A DNA stretch of 64,000 nucleotides, taken from positions 241,434 through 305,433 of the forward strand of contig CALPCJ010000004.1 in NCBI GenBank assembly GCA_943192975.1. Reading direction: 5' to 3'. The stretch's first letter is position 1, and every line of letters starts with the position of its first letter. This document shows, piece after piece, positions 34,984 through 44,555 of the stretch. The position numbers were made by a program, and so were the translations under genes. Source of the stretch: Senimuribacter intestinalis. Its GTDB lineage: Bacteria > Bacillota > Clostridia > Peptostreptococcales > Anaerovoracaceae. A model generated the notes under the pieces. The model searched no databases, had not been told where the DNA came from, and saw only the letters and a list, made by a program, of their open reading frames with translations.

Positions 34984-35916
34984 ATGGTAAAGTATATTTT
35001 ACAACGTCTGGGCATGATGGTGATTGTTGTGCTAGGAATCTCCTTTATCGTATTTACCATCATGAATTTGACACCGGGAAATGCGGCACAGCTAATTTTG
35101 GGGCAGAGCGCATCTCCCGAACAGGTTGCGAAACTGGAAGCTGAACTGGGCTTAAACGAGCCGTTCTTTGTACGCTATTTTGAGTATATTGTTGATATGT
35201 TTCAGGGAGAATTCGGAAATTCCTATCAGACAAAGCTTCCGGTATTTGAAGAAATTTTGAGCCGCTTTCCGACCACGCTGACACTGGCAGCTGTTGCAAT
35301 GTTTTTTGCAACTTTAATCGGAGTACCGGTAGGTGTAATTTCCGCAGTGCGCCAGTATTCCTTTGTGGATGCAGTCAGCACTGTGGCAGCGCTCATCTTC
35401 GCATCTATTCCGTCCTTCGTATTAGGACTGGTTTTGATGCTGGTTTTCGCATTGAATTTACACTGGCTTCCAGCTACAGGTCTTCACGATATCACAGGCT
35501 ATATCTTGCCGGCGGTCACCCTTTCCACGGGAACCATGGCAACCCTTGTGCGAATGACTCGTTCCACTATGCTGGAAGTTTTGAAACAGGACTATATCCG
35601 TACCGCAAGAGCAAAGGGGGCAGAAGAAAAGAGTGTTATCTTAAAGCACTCCCTGCGTAATGCGCTCCTTCCGATTATCACCGTAATCGGTGTAGACTTC
35701 GGATACTTGCTGGCAGGTACTGTAGTAATTGAATCCGTATTTGCAATTTCTGGAATCGGATCCCTTCTGATTACCAGTATTCGTATGAAAGATACGCCGG
35801 TCGTTATGGCGGCAATCATGTTTGTTACCATCGCATACAGCTTGGTAAACTTACTTGTAGATATCATCTACGCTTATATCGATCCTCGTATCAAATCGCA
35901 GTATGAAAGGGCGTGA
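34984..35916 (+). CDS. Oligopeptide ABC transporter permease (DppB/OppB type)
   Basis: A membrane protein of six helices, first helix MVKYILQRLGMMVIVVLGIS typical of DppB. The EAA loop reads DYIRTARAKGAEEKSVILKH (about residues 202-221). GAGAGG ends 6 bases before ATG 34984. It forms the transport pore with the next gene product. The last codons overlap the next gene region. Confidence 0.93.
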   Translation: MVKYILQRLGMMVIVVLGISFIVFTIMNLTPGNAAQLILGQSASPEQVAKLEAELGLNEPFFVRYFEYIVDMFQGEFGNSYQTKLPVFEEILSRFPTTLTLAAVAMFFATLIGVPVGVISAVRQYSFVDAVSTVAALIFASIPSFVLGLVLMLVFALNLHWLPATGLHDITGYILPAVTLSTGTMATLVRMTRSTMLEVLKQDYIRTARAKGAEEKSVILKHSLRNALLPIITVIGVDFGYLLAGTVVIESVFAISGIGSLLITSIRMKDTPVVMAAIMFVTIAYSLVNLLVDIIYAYIDPRIKSQYERA

Positions 35917-35921
35917 TTACC

Positions 35922-36797
35922 GTGAAGAAACAAGAAAATGAAATGAAAGCACGCAGTCAGTTTACGGCAATCATGATGAGACTGCGCAAAAATAAACTGG
36001 CTATGCTTGGGCTTGCGATTCTGTTAGCCATGGCAATATTGGCCCTCTGTGCAGACTTTATCGCTGACTATGACACCCAGGTAGTCGGTCAGGATATGGA
36101 CGCAAGACTGGAAGGACCATCAGCAGACCATTGGTTTGGTACAGACCAGTTCGGCAGAGACGTTTTCGCCCGTATTATTCACGGCGCGAGAATTTCCCTG
36201 ACCTTAAGTATTATCGCTATGGCCATTGCAGTTGCAATCGGCGCTATTATCGGTGCAATCGCCGGTTATTTCGGCGGCTTCCGTGACAATATTCTCATGC
36301 GTCTGATGGATATCCTGCTGGCAATTCCGCCAATGCTGATGTCTATTTCCATCGTTGCGGCTTTGGGGCAGAGCATGTCCAACCTTTTGATAGCCCTGTC
36401 TATCGCATACATCCCGGTATTTGCCAGAGTCATTCGTTCTTCGATTCTGTCCATCAAGGATCAGGAGTTTATCGAAGCGTCTCGTTGCTGCGGCAGTAAC
36501 GACTGGCACATCATCATAAAGCATATCATTCCAAATGCCATCGGTCCGATCATCGTGCAGGCAACCCTTGCAATGGGTGCAACTATTCTGATTATCGCTT
36601 CTTTGAGCTTCATGGGTCTGGGCGTAAAACCGCCTGCGTCAGAATGGGGTACGATGCTCTATGAAGGCAGAGATTTCCTGCGTCAGGCTCCGTATCTGGT
36701 ACTGATTCCGGGTACTGCAATCACCCTTGCGGTAATTTCCCTGAATCTACTTGGCGACGGTCTTCGCGACGCGTTGGATCCGAGAATGAAAAACTAG
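35922..36797 (+). CDS. Oligopeptide ABC transporter permease (DppC/OppC type)
   Basis: DppC-type permease with a cytoplasmic N-terminus (KNKLAMLGL first helix), the WFGTDQFGRDVFARIIHGAR block diagnostic of this subunit, and EAA loop EFIEASRCCGSNDWHIIIKH. I start at GTG 35922 because AAAGGG ends 10 bases upstream; GTG 35913 overlaps the previous stop but lies too close to that site. It works with the DppB-type permease. Confidence 0.93.
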   Translation: MKKQENEMKARSQFTAIMMRLRKNKLAMLGLAILLAMAILALCADFIADYDTQVVGQDMDARLEGPSADHWFGTDQFGRDVFARIIHGARISLTLSIIAMAIAVAIGAIIGAIAGYFGGFRDNILMRLMDILLAIPPMLMSISIVAALGQSMSNLLIALSIAYIPVFARVIRSSILSIKDQEFIEASRCCGSNDWHIIIKHIIPNAIGPIIVQATLAMGATILIIASLSFMGLGVKPPASEWGTMLYEGRDFLRQAPYLVLIPGTAITLAVISLNLLGDGLRDALDPRMKN

Positions 36798-36809
36798 GAG
36801 GTGGCTGTT

Positions 36810-37799
36810 TTGAGCGAAAGAATATTGAGTATTGATCATATCTCGGCGGAATATCGCACAGACGACGGTGTATCCTCCGTATTAAACGACATTAGCTTTT
36901 CCCTGGACAAAGGGGAAACTCTGGGGCTGGTTGGAGAAACTGGCGCCGGAAAAACTACAACTGCGCTGGCTATTATGCGGCTTCTGCCAAAACATACCGG
37001 GTTTATCACCGGCGGAGAAATCCAGTTTGAGGGAAGTGGCAACCTTTTGGAGCGCACAGAGGCAGAAATGCGTGCCATCAGAGGACACCGCATCTCTATG
37101 ATTTTTCAGGATCCGATGACCAGCCTGAACCCGGTACTTCGTATCGGTGACCAGATTAAGGAATCCTTTAAGATTCACATGCCGGATCTTTCCGATGAAG
37201 AAATGGAAAAGAAAGTGGATCAAATGCTGGAGATGGTTGGTATTCCTGCCAGCAGAAAGAGAGAGTATCCGCATCAGTTTTCCGGTGGTATGAAGCAGCG
37301 TGTAGTAATCGCAATCGCCCTGTCTTTGGAACCGGAGCTGCTTATTGCCGATGAGCCAACTACTGCCCTTGATGTTACCATTCAGGCGCAGGTGCTGCAT
37401 ATGATGCGTCAACTGAAGAAAAACCTGGGAACTTCCATGATTCTCATCACCCACGATCTTGGTATCGTATCTCAAAACTGCGACAAGGTTGCAGTGATGT
37501 ATGCGGGAACTATCGTAGAGTCGGGAACGGCAGAGGAAATTTTCCTGAGCGAGTCACACCATCCGTACACCGTTGGACTTTTCGGTTCCATTCCTGACAT
37601 GAAAAAGCAGACGAAGCGGCTTTCTCCGATTGATGGTCTGATGCCTGATCCGATGGAACTGCCGACAGGCTGTGTATTTCATCCGAGATGTCCAAAGTGC
37701 ATGGAAAAGTGTAGAACTGAAGTGCCAAAGGCAGTAAATGTGGATGGCGAGCATGTCATCAGATGTCATTTGTTCGAGGAGGTGGAAAGCCATGAGTAA
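36810..37799 (+). CDS. Oligopeptide ABC transporter ATPase (DppD/OppD type)
   Basis: ABC ATPase with Walker A GETGAGKTT (about residues 42-50), signature FSGGMKQRV, Walker B LLIADEPT and H-loop THDLG, followed by the C-terminal oligo_HPY domain ending in a Cys-rich motif CVFHPRCPKCMEKC, which holds a 4Fe-4S-type site in OppD/DppD proteins. TTG 36810 is chosen because AGGAGG ends 8 bases upstream; GTG 36801 overlaps it. It overlaps the next gene by 8 bases. Confidence 0.93.
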   Translation: MSERILSIDHISAEYRTDDGVSSVLNDISFSLDKGETLGLVGETGAGKTTTALAIMRLLPKHTGFITGGEIQFEGSGNLLERTEAEMRAIRGHRISMIFQDPMTSLNPVLRIGDQIKESFKIHMPDLSDEEMEKKVDQMLEMVGIPASRKREYPHQFSGGMKQRVVIAIALSLEPELLIADEPTTALDVTIQAQVLHMMRQLKKNLGTSMILITHDLGIVSQNCDKVAVMYAGTIVESGTAEEIFLSESHHPYTVGLFGSIPDMKKQTKRLSPIDGLMPDPMELPTGCVFHPRCPKCMEKCRTEVPKAVNVDGEHVIRCHLFEEVESHE

Positions 37800-38763
37800 T
37801 ACACCGAAGATTGAGGTAAAACACTTAAAGAAATATTTCAAAACGCCTTCCGGCTTGCTTCACGCAGTAGATGATGTGAGCTTTTCCATCGAAAAAGGAC
37901 ATACCCTTGGCGTTGTAGGCGAATCCGGCTGTGGAAAAACCACTTTGGGAAGAACTGTACTTCGTCTCGTAGAACCGACTGACGGCGAAATTTACTTCGA
38001 CGGAGAGAAGATTACGGACTTTAATAAAGCGAAGATGAAACAGCTGAGAAAGAAGATGCAGCTGATTTTCCAGGATCCGTATGCGTCATTGAATCCGAGA
38101 CTTTCCGTGTCGGAAATCATCCGAGAACCGATGGAAGTGGGGAAAATGTTCAAAACGAAAGCGGAAGTACACCGCAGAGTAAAAGAACTGATGGATGTAG
38201 TAGGTCTGGCACCGCGTCTGATTAACGCTTATCCTCACGAGCTGGACGGCGGAAGAAGACAGAGAATCGGTATCGCAAGAGCGCTGGCGACAGATCCTGA
38301 ATTTATCGTCTGCGACGAGCCGGTATCTGCACTGGACGTATCCATTCAGGCGCAGATTTTGAACCTGATGATGGATTTGCAGGAAGAACGGGAACTTGCT
38401 TATATGTTCATCACCCATGACATGAGTGTAGTAAAGCATATTTCCACGGAAATTGCGGTTATGTATCTGGGGCAGTGCGTTGAGCTGGCAGAGACAGGGG
38501 AACTTTTCAGAAACCCGAAGCATCCGTACACGCAGGCGCTGCTTTCGGCAATACCTGAAATTGACATTACAAAGAAAGACACAGAACCGGAACTTTTGCG
38601 CGGTGAGGTTACATCGCCGATTAACCCGGCAGAGTACTGCAGATTCTATCCAAGATGCAAATATGCTTGTGAGGCTTGTAAAAACGAGAACTATAAACTG
38701 GTGGAAATATCCGATAACCATTATAGTGCTTGTATCATGAACCAAAAGGAGCACATAGATTAG
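37792..38763 (+). CDS. Oligopeptide ABC transporter ATPase (DppF/OppF type)
   Basis: ABC ATPase with Walker A GESGCGKTT, Q-loop LIFQDPYASLNPR, Walker B FIVCDEPV and H-loop THDMS, plus a C-terminal FYPRCKYACEAC Cys motif. The signature motif is LDGGRRQR rather than LSGGQRQR. GAGGAGGTGG precedes ATG 37792; the longer in-frame start at 37738 would lie deep inside the previous gene. It pairs with the DppD-type ATPase. Confidence 0.93.
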   Translation: MSNTPKIEVKHLKKYFKTPSGLLHAVDDVSFSIEKGHTLGVVGESGCGKTTLGRTVLRLVEPTDGEIYFDGEKITDFNKAKMKQLRKKMQLIFQDPYASLNPRLSVSEIIREPMEVGKMFKTKAEVHRRVKELMDVVGLAPRLINAYPHELDGGRRQRIGIARALATDPEFIVCDEPVSALDVSIQAQILNLMMDLQEERELAYMFITHDMSVVKHISTEIAVMYLGQCVELAETGELFRNPKHPYTQALLSAIPEIDITKKDTEPELLRGEVTSPINPAEYCRFYPRCKYACEACKNENYKLVEISDNHYSACIMNQKEHID

Positions 38764-40002
38764 ATGGAAAATAAAGAACGATTATTAGAAAATTATGCGG
38801 AGCTTATTTTGAAGAGGGGAGTAGGTCTTCGTGCGGGGCAGATTCTGGTGGTAGAAGAAACATCAGTAACTGCCATTGAATTTCTTCGCATTTTAGCGAA
38901 GAAAGCGTACGAGCTGGGCGCAAAAGATGTGGTAATTCATTTTACCGACCAGCAGCTGACCAAAATTCGTCTGGAGCATGCGAAAATGGAGACCCTGTCC
39001 GAAGTACCGGACTGGTGGGTCGAAGCAAGAACGTCTTATGCTGAAAAGGACGCATGCTTTTTACGCCTGAACAACGACGCGCCGGACGGACTGCGCGACG
39101 TAGAAGATGTAAGACTCGCAACATGGAAGAATGCTACATCGGCGACTTTGAAGGATTTGAGCTTCCTGAAAAAGGACAACCGTGTGAAGTGGAGTGCTTC
39201 CGCAATCCCGGGAGAAGAATGGGCAATGAAAGTTTTCCCGGATAAAACAAAAGAAGATGCAATGGATGCTTTATGGGAAGCGATTCTCAAATGCTGTTAT
39301 GTGACAGAGGAAAGCGGTGTTGATGGTTGGGATAAGCACATCAATGAAATGCTTGAGAACGTGAAAAAAATCAATAATCTGGGGGTTCGCGGGCTTCACC
39401 TGCGCAATGGTCTTGGCACAGATCTTACGATAGAATTGTGTGATGACACAGTGTTCGTAGGCGGTATCTGCCACTGCCCGGAACCGGACGGTGAACTGTT
39501 TGCGCCGAATATTCCAACAGAGGAAATTCTTTCCACACCGCATAAATACAAAGTAAACGGCGTCGTTTACAGCTCAATGCCATTTGTTCATGCGGGCAAT
39601 ATTATTGATGGCATGCGCCTTGTATTTAAGGATGGCAAGGTTGTAGAGTACAGTGCAGAGGTGGGAGAAGACGTTTTAGCCGGCATTTTAGAAGATGAAA
39701 GTGCGCGTTATCTGGGCGAAATCGCTCTGGTTCCATTTGATTCACCGATTAACCAGATGGGGATTTTATTCTATAATACCCTCTTTGATGAAAATGCTTC
39801 CTGCCATTTGGCGCTGGGAGCAGGTTATTCAGATATGATTTTAGGAGAAGACCGCAGCATGGAGGCACTGGAGAGGAAAGGTCTGAATATTTCAGCTCTC
39901 CACGTGGATTTTATGTTCGGCACAGAGGATCTGGCGTGCACCGCAACTTGTGAGGACGGCAGTCAGGCTGAAATTTTCCGAGATGGGAAATTCTGTATCT
40001 AA
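38764..40002 (+). CDS. M29-family aminopeptidase (AmpS/PepS-like)
   Basis: A metal-dependent aminopeptidase of the thermophilic M29 family, 412 aa, the family's usual length. Seen: N-terminal LENYAELILKRGVGLRAGQI, VIHFTD strand, and C-terminal metal-site segments PFDSPINQMGILFYNTLFDE, NASCHLALGAGY and HVDFMFG. It starts directly after the stop of the DppF-type gene, so peptides imported by the transporter would be cut to amino acids in the cytosol by a cotranscribed enzyme. Confidence 0.92.
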   Translation: MENKERLLENYAELILKRGVGLRAGQILVVEETSVTAIEFLRILAKKAYELGAKDVVIHFTDQQLTKIRLEHAKMETLSEVPDWWVEARTSYAEKDACFLRLNNDAPDGLRDVEDVRLATWKNATSATLKDLSFLKKDNRVKWSASAIPGEEWAMKVFPDKTKEDAMDALWEAILKCCYVTEESGVDGWDKHINEMLENVKKINNLGVRGLHLRNGLGTDLTIELCDDTVFVGGICHCPEPDGELFAPNIPTEEILSTPHKYKVNGVVYSSMPFVHAGNIIDGMRLVFKDGKVVEYSAEVGEDVLAGILEDESARYLGEIALVPFDSPINQMGILFYNTLFDENASCHLALGAGYSDMILGEDRSMEALERKGLNISALHVDFMFGTEDLACTATCEDGSQAEIFRDGKFCI

Positions 40003-40235
40003 ATGGAAATCTGTTCATAAGGCAAGAGTGAAGAGCCCAGGTTTATAGATGCCAATGGCATTAAGTTAAGGGATTTAAAGATAAGTTAGTATTGTTCGCG
40101 ATATTAACTTCTCTTTTCTTTCCCTTTGATTCAAGCTGATAAATTGTTTTTTGTAGATTTAAAAACGCATTAAAAATCTGATTATCCGCTAAAACACAGT
40201 ATCTATCAGCATTTTCAAGGAAACAAACACATCAA
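40003..40235 (+). other. Non-coding left junction of the ICE
   Basis: No gene can be supported. A stretch at about 40037-40080 (CCAATGGCATTAAGTTAAG) looks like an insertion-sequence end, which would agree with the transposase fragment at the right junction. A six-T tract at 40147 is a possible ICE terminus. A minus-strand open segment of about 55 codons ends in this region but cannot be matched to the IS4 transposase. Confidence 0.4.
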
Positions 40236-40255
40236 TTTACTACTTATTTACTACC
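40236..40255 (+). repeat. Integrase arm-type sites, left end
   Basis: TTTACTAC-TTA-TTTACTACC: two direct copies of TTTACTAC. This is the DR2 arm-binding motif of Tn916 integrase and matches the pair near the right end at 63673. Confidence 0.75.
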
Positions 40256-40446
40256 ATTGAATGAGCCTTGATACGCCAGTTTTCCTAAGATATGCAAAGA
40301 TATGGTACAGCACATCAGTATTGAAACAAGAAAAATTGAATAACTCATAGACTATGGAACGCCTAAAATGACGTTCCTTTTCTATTTCCAGCCGTTCTTA
40401 TTGGACGGCTATTTTATTACCCAAAATGAAAGGAACATTTAGACTT

Positions 40447-43400
40447 ATGAAAGAAATATTAAAACGATTATGTACTGGCATACTTGCTCTTGCGACTGTC
40501 GTTACTGCTTTACCAACTACACCCGTCCATGCAGAAAGCAAGCAATACTGGACGGAATCGGACGAGCGTGTTGGTATTGTAGAACGTGTTAATAACGACG
40601 GTTCTATTACTGAAACCTTTAACGAGGGACACATGAAAGTTGAGGGCGAGGACGCTTATTGTATTGACATCAATACAGCGTTCAAAAACGGCTATAAGAC
40701 CAGAACAGACGCAAGTTCACGCATGAGTGCCGACCAGATAAGCGACGTTGCATTATCTATCGAATATGTGAAACAGTACACAGACAGCCACAGCGGAATA
40801 AGCAAAAATCACGCTTATCTTTTAAGACAGCTTGTAGTCTGGCAGAGATTAAGTGTTCATCTAGGCTGGCAATGTGATAACGTGCGAGCTTCTTATGATG
40901 AAATACCAAAGTCAACACAGAATGAAGTTTTCGCTGGTGCAAAAGCCTTTGTCAAAGAGAATAAAGGACGCTATGAATGTGGCGGTTATATCTACTCTGG
41001 CGAGGGGCAGGAACTGGGACAATTCTGGGCGAAACTGAATGTCGGAAACGCTAAACTGCAAAAGACTTCCAGTAATACCAGCATTACAGACGGCAACGGA
41101 AATTACTCAATCGCTGGTGCAACTTACGGTGTCTTTGCTGATAAAGACTGTAACGAACAGCTTGCCACCCTTACGACTGATGAAAATGGAAATACGGACG
41201 TTGTAGAGGTAACGGCTGGCACGGTTTATATCAAGGAATTATCCGCTCCGCAAGGATATAAGGTTGATGATACTGTCTATTCCTTAAAGGTAGAAGTTGG
41301 AAAGACAGCAATGTTGAAAGTATCTGATACACCAAAGGTAACGGACACATTGATTGAGCTTTTCAAGATTGACATGGAAACACAGAAAAACAATCCGCAG
41401 GGGAACGCTTCTTTAGCAGGTGCAGAATTTACATGGAAATATTATGCTGGCTTCTATAATAAAGACAATCTTCCTACCGAAGCTACTCGTACATGGACAA
41501 CAAAGACAATCGCTGAAACAGACAGCGACGGGACAACCCACTACATCACAAAATTAGCGGACGCATACAAAGTATCTGGCGACAGCTTCTATATGCAGGA
41601 CGGAAAAGCGGTTCTTCCACTTGGAACGCTAACCGTTGAGGAAACAAAAGCCCCAAACGGTTACTTATTGGACGGTGCATATATGCAGGCTGGCGACAAG
41701 TCCGAACAGATTAAGGGCTTATATGTAACACAGATTACCGAGGACGGCGACCTTGCCGTATTAACGGGAAGTAACCAGTTTTCCATATCAGATAAAGTCA
41801 TTCGTGGCGGTGTCAAAATCCAGAAACGAGATTTAGAAACGGGCGATACCAAACCACAAGGAAGTGCTACCTTGAAAGATACTGCTTTTGACATCATTTC
41901 TTTAAATGATAATTCTGTATTGGTTGAGGGCAAGCTCTATAAGAAAAATGAAGTAGTAAAAACTATTCGTACAGATATTGAGGGTATTGCTTCTACTTCT
42001 GTTGACCTTTTACCTTATGGAAAATTCCGTATCGTTGAAAGTGAAGCTCCCGACGGTTACTTGACAGACGGTGCGAAACCGATTGATTTTACAATCACAG
42101 AAAACGGGAAAATCGTGGACTTAACCGACGAAGCCCATTCTATCTACAATCAGATTAAGCGTGGAGATATTGAGGGAGTAAAAATCGGTGCAGGAACACA
42201 CAAGCGTCTTGCTGATGTTCCGTTTAGGATCACAAGCAAGACAACGGGAGAAAGTCATGTTGTGGTAACTGATGATAACGGGCAATTCTCCACTTCTGCT
42301 GACTGGGCTTCGCATAAGCACAATACCAACGCAGGAAAGACTAGCGAGGACGGTATGTGGTTTGGGACTTCTGAACCAGACGACAGCAAGGGTGCGTTAC
42401 CTTATGATACCTATATCATTGAAGAATTACGCTCTGACAGCAACAAAGGCTTTGAGCTTATCCCACCTTTTGAAATCGTGGTATCAAGAAATAACCTTGT
42501 GATTGATTTAGGGACTTTGACTGATGAATACGAAAAAGAAATCTCTATCCATACCACAGCAACCAGCAAAGACGGCGAAAAGACTATCCTTGCAGGAAAA
42601 GAGGTAACAATCGTTGATACAGTCAAATTGGACGGACTTACAAAAGGCACAAAATACCAGCTCAAAGGCTGGCAGATGTTAAAGGAAGAAAACGCCGAGC
42701 TTATCATTGACGGAAAGCGTGTTGAAAACGACTATACCTTTATCGCTGATGATGAGGAAATGAAAGTAGAAATTTCTTATACATTCAATGCGTCTGCTTT
42801 AGGTGGCAAGAACCTTGTTACCTTTGAAGAATTGTACGATTTGAGCAATCCAGACGAACCCGTAAAAGTTGCGGAACATAAGGATATTGAGGACGAGGGA
42901 CAAACTGTTTTAATCACAGAACGTATCATCAAAATTCATACGACTGCTACAGATAAGGACGGCAACAAAGAGCTTGAAGCAGGAAAAGAGGTAACAATCA
43001 TTGATACTGTAACCTTAGAGGGCTTAGAAGTTGGCACACAGTATAAACTTGTGGGCTGGCAGATATTGAAAGAAGAAAACGCCGAACTTTTTATCAATGG
43101 AAAGCGTGTAGAAAATGGCTATACTTTTGTCGCTGACAGCGAAAACATGAAAGTAGAAGTTGCCTTTACCTTTGACGCTACTTCTCTTGACGGCAAACAG
43201 CTTGTAACTTTTGAAGAATTGTACGATTTAAGCAATCCAGACGAGCCGAAGAAAGTTACCGAGCATAAGGATATTGAGGACGAGGGACAGACGATTACCT
43301 TTAAGGAAAAACCCGAAGTCCCAGAAGAACCAGAGAAACCCGAAACACCGCAAACGCCAGAAAAGCCTAGTAGACCTAGCGATAGTCCCAAAACGGGCGA

Positions 43401-43500
43401 TAACACCACCCTTTACGGACTGCTTGCACTTCTTTTGACTTCTGGTGCTGGACTGGCAGGTATCTTCTTCTACAAACGCCGTAAAATGAAGAAATCATAA
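40447..43500 (+). CDS. Cell-wall-anchored adhesin with thioester, Cna-B and T-Q ester domains
   Basis: A signal peptide (about 1-31) is followed by a thioester-type domain (Cys in DAYCIDI; Gln in LRQLVVWQ), several Cna-B domains (SIAGATYGVF, SLAGAEFTW and similar; ends such as SAPQGYKV and EAPDGYLT), two VaFE/T-Q-ester domains (each IHTTAT to LVTFEELY and EHKDIEDEGQT), a Pro-rich wall-spanning segment and a sortase signal SPKTGD plus hydrophobic helix and KRRK tail. Self-made intramolecular bonds make such stalks rigid; the thioester can attach covalently to host or matrix. ATG 40447 follows AAAGGA. It is cargo at the left end of the ICE. Confidence 0.9.
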   Translation: MKEILKRLCTGILALATVVTALPTTPVHAESKQYWTESDERVGIVERVNNDGSITETFNEGHMKVEGEDAYCIDINTAFKNGYKTRTDASSRMSADQISDVALSIEYVKQYTDSHSGISKNHAYLLRQLVVWQRLSVHLGWQCDNVRASYDEIPKSTQNEVFAGAKAFVKENKGRYECGGYIYSGEGQELGQFWAKLNVGNAKLQKTSSNTSITDGNGNYSIAGATYGVFADKDCNEQLATLTTDENGNTDVVEVTAGTVYIKELSAPQGYKVDDTVYSLKVEVGKTAMLKVSDTPKVTDTLIELFKIDMETQKNNPQGNASLAGAEFTWKYYAGFYNKDNLPTEATRTWTTKTIAETDSDGTTHYITKLADAYKVSGDSFYMQDGKAVLPLGTLTVEETKAPNGYLLDGAYMQAGDKSEQIKGLYVTQITEDGDLAVLTGSNQFSISDKVIRGGVKIQKRDLETGDTKPQGSATLKDTAFDIISLNDNSVLVEGKLYKKNEVVKTIRTDIEGIASTSVDLLPYGKFRIVESEAPDGYLTDGAKPIDFTITENGKIVDLTDEAHSIYNQIKRGDIEGVKIGAGTHKRLADVPFRITSKTTGESHVVVTDDNGQFSTSADWASHKHNTNAGKTSEDGMWFGTSEPDDSKGALPYDTYIIEELRSDSNKGFELIPPFEIVVSRNNLVIDLGTLTDEYEKEISIHTTATSKDGEKTILAGKEVTIVDTVKLDGLTKGTKYQLKGWQMLKEENAELIIDGKRVENDYTFIADDEEMKVEISYTFNASALGGKNLVTFEELYDLSNPDEPVKVAEHKDIEDEGQTVLITERIIKIHTTATDKDGNKELEAGKEVTIIDTVTLEGLEVGTQYKLVGWQILKEENAELFINGKRVENGYTFVADSENMKVEVAFTFDATSLDGKQLVTFEELYDLSNPDEPKKVTEHKDIEDEGQTITFKEKPEVPEEPEKPETPQTPEKPSRPSDSPKTGDNTTLYGLLALLLTSGAGLAGIFFYKRRKMKKS

Positions 43501-43512
43501 GGCGGTAACGGT

Positions 43513-43695
43513 ATGAGAAAAGGAAAATCACGCTCTCCGCCGAAGCGGTCAAACGGCAGACTTCCGCTTATTCTGGCTTGTCTGCCCTGCACCTGCAAGA
43601 ACACGGATAGTCAAGGGTGCGTAAGCATTTATTTTACCCTTTACTATCTGGGGGCTTGCTGGTACTTCTTTAACTGCCAGAATAAGAAATCATAA
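43513..43695 (+). CDS. Small hypothetical ORF, doubtful
   Basis: A 60-residue frame with a basic start and three Cys-Pro/Cys pairs in the middle (LACLPCTCKN). It lies between the adhesin and the DUF961 genes, with only a weak GGCGGT-type site upstream. No family is recognised and it may be non-coding. Confidence 0.25.
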   Translation: MRKGKSRSPPKRSNGRLPLILACLPCTCKNTDSQGCVSIYFTLYYLGACWYFFNCQNKKS

Positions 43696-43738
43696 TCAAT
43701 AAACTTATCAAAAATAGAAAGAAACGAGGTAAAACAAT

Positions 43739-44065
43739 ATGGAAATGAAATATGTCGTGCCAGATATGGCACGGTCTTTTGGAACTCTTGAATTTGCAGG
43801 AGAAAGCGAGCCTATCTTTGAAAGAGATAAAAATAACCGCAGGGTTTTAGCCAGTCGAAGCTACAACCTTTATTCAGATGTGCAGAGAGGGGAAAATGTT
43901 GTGGTAGAAATTCCCGTGCAGGCTGGCGAAAAGCATTTCAAGTATGAGCAGAAAGTAAAACTTGTCAATCCGAAGTTATACGGCAGAGGTTACGCAATCG
44001 GGGATATGGGACATACCGATTATGTGTTGCTTGCTGATGATATTGTAGCAGTTGAAGAAAAGTAA
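43739..44065 (+). CDS. DUF961 (YdcP/Orf23-like) ICE protein
   Basis: 108 aa, beta-rich, with FGTLEFAGE and NPKLYGRGYAIGD blocks of the DUF961 family; corresponds to Tn916 Orf23. It is required in a supportive way for transfer in the family, though the molecular role is not well defined. GAGG precedes ATG 43739. Followed by its paralog at 44081. Confidence 0.85.
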   Translation: MEMKYVVPDMARSFGTLEFAGESEPIFERDKNNRRVLASRSYNLYSDVQRGENVVVEIPVQAGEKHFKYEQKVKLVNPKLYGRGYAIGDMGHTDYVLLADDIVAVEEK

Positions 44066-44080
44066 AGGAGTGAAGAATTT

Positions 44081-44464
44081 ATGAGATTATCAAACGGGTT
44101 TGTTATTGACAAAGAGAAAACATTTGGAGAATTAAAATTTACAGCGGTGCGTGATGTGTACTTGCAGAATGAGGACGGGACACCGAGTACCCAGCTTAAA
44201 AAGCGTATCTATGATTTGAAGTGCAGTCTGCATGGTGGAATTATCCCCGTGTCTGTACCGCCAGAAGTACCGTTAAGGGAATTTCCGTACAATGCAGTCG
44301 TGGAGCTTGTCAATCCCGTAGCCGATACGGTATCACGAAAAACCTATACGGGTGCAGATGTGGACTGGTATGTAAAGGCAGAGGATATTGTGTTGAAGAA
44401 TAAAGGCAACCAGAACGCAGGAACTTCACAGAACCATACACCGCAGGGACAGCCGAAAAAATAG
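44081..44464 (+). CDS. DUF961 (YdcP/Orf22-like) ICE protein
   Basis: 127 aa, paralog of the previous gene, with FGELKFTAVRDVY and NPVADTVSRKTYTGADVDWYVKAEDI; corresponds to Tn916 Orf22. AAAGGAGTG precedes ATG 44081. The C-terminal tail is Gln/Asn-rich. In Tn916 the coupling protein gene orf21 follows directly; here a cargo cassette lies between. Confidence 0.86.
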   Translation: MRLSNGFVIDKEKTFGELKFTAVRDVYLQNEDGTPSTQLKKRIYDLKCSLHGGIIPVSVPPEVPLREFPYNAVVELVNPVADTVSRKTYTGADVDWYVKAEDIVLKNKGNQNAGTSQNHTPQGQPKK

Positions 44465-44484
44465 AATTGCTAAATAGATTTTCA

Positions 44485-44513
44485 TTGTAGTGGATATATG
44501 GAGCTGTTATAAT
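44485..44513 (+). promoter_or_regulatory. Promoter of cargo cassette 1
   Basis: TTGTAG (44485-44490), 17-base spacer, TATAAT (44508-44513). The upstream TTTTCATTGTAGTG block is repeated exactly at cargo cassette 2 (48273). Confidence 0.8.
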
Positions 44514-44555
44514 ATGGGTATGAAAAAATAACTAAAATTGGAGGGTAAAAATATT

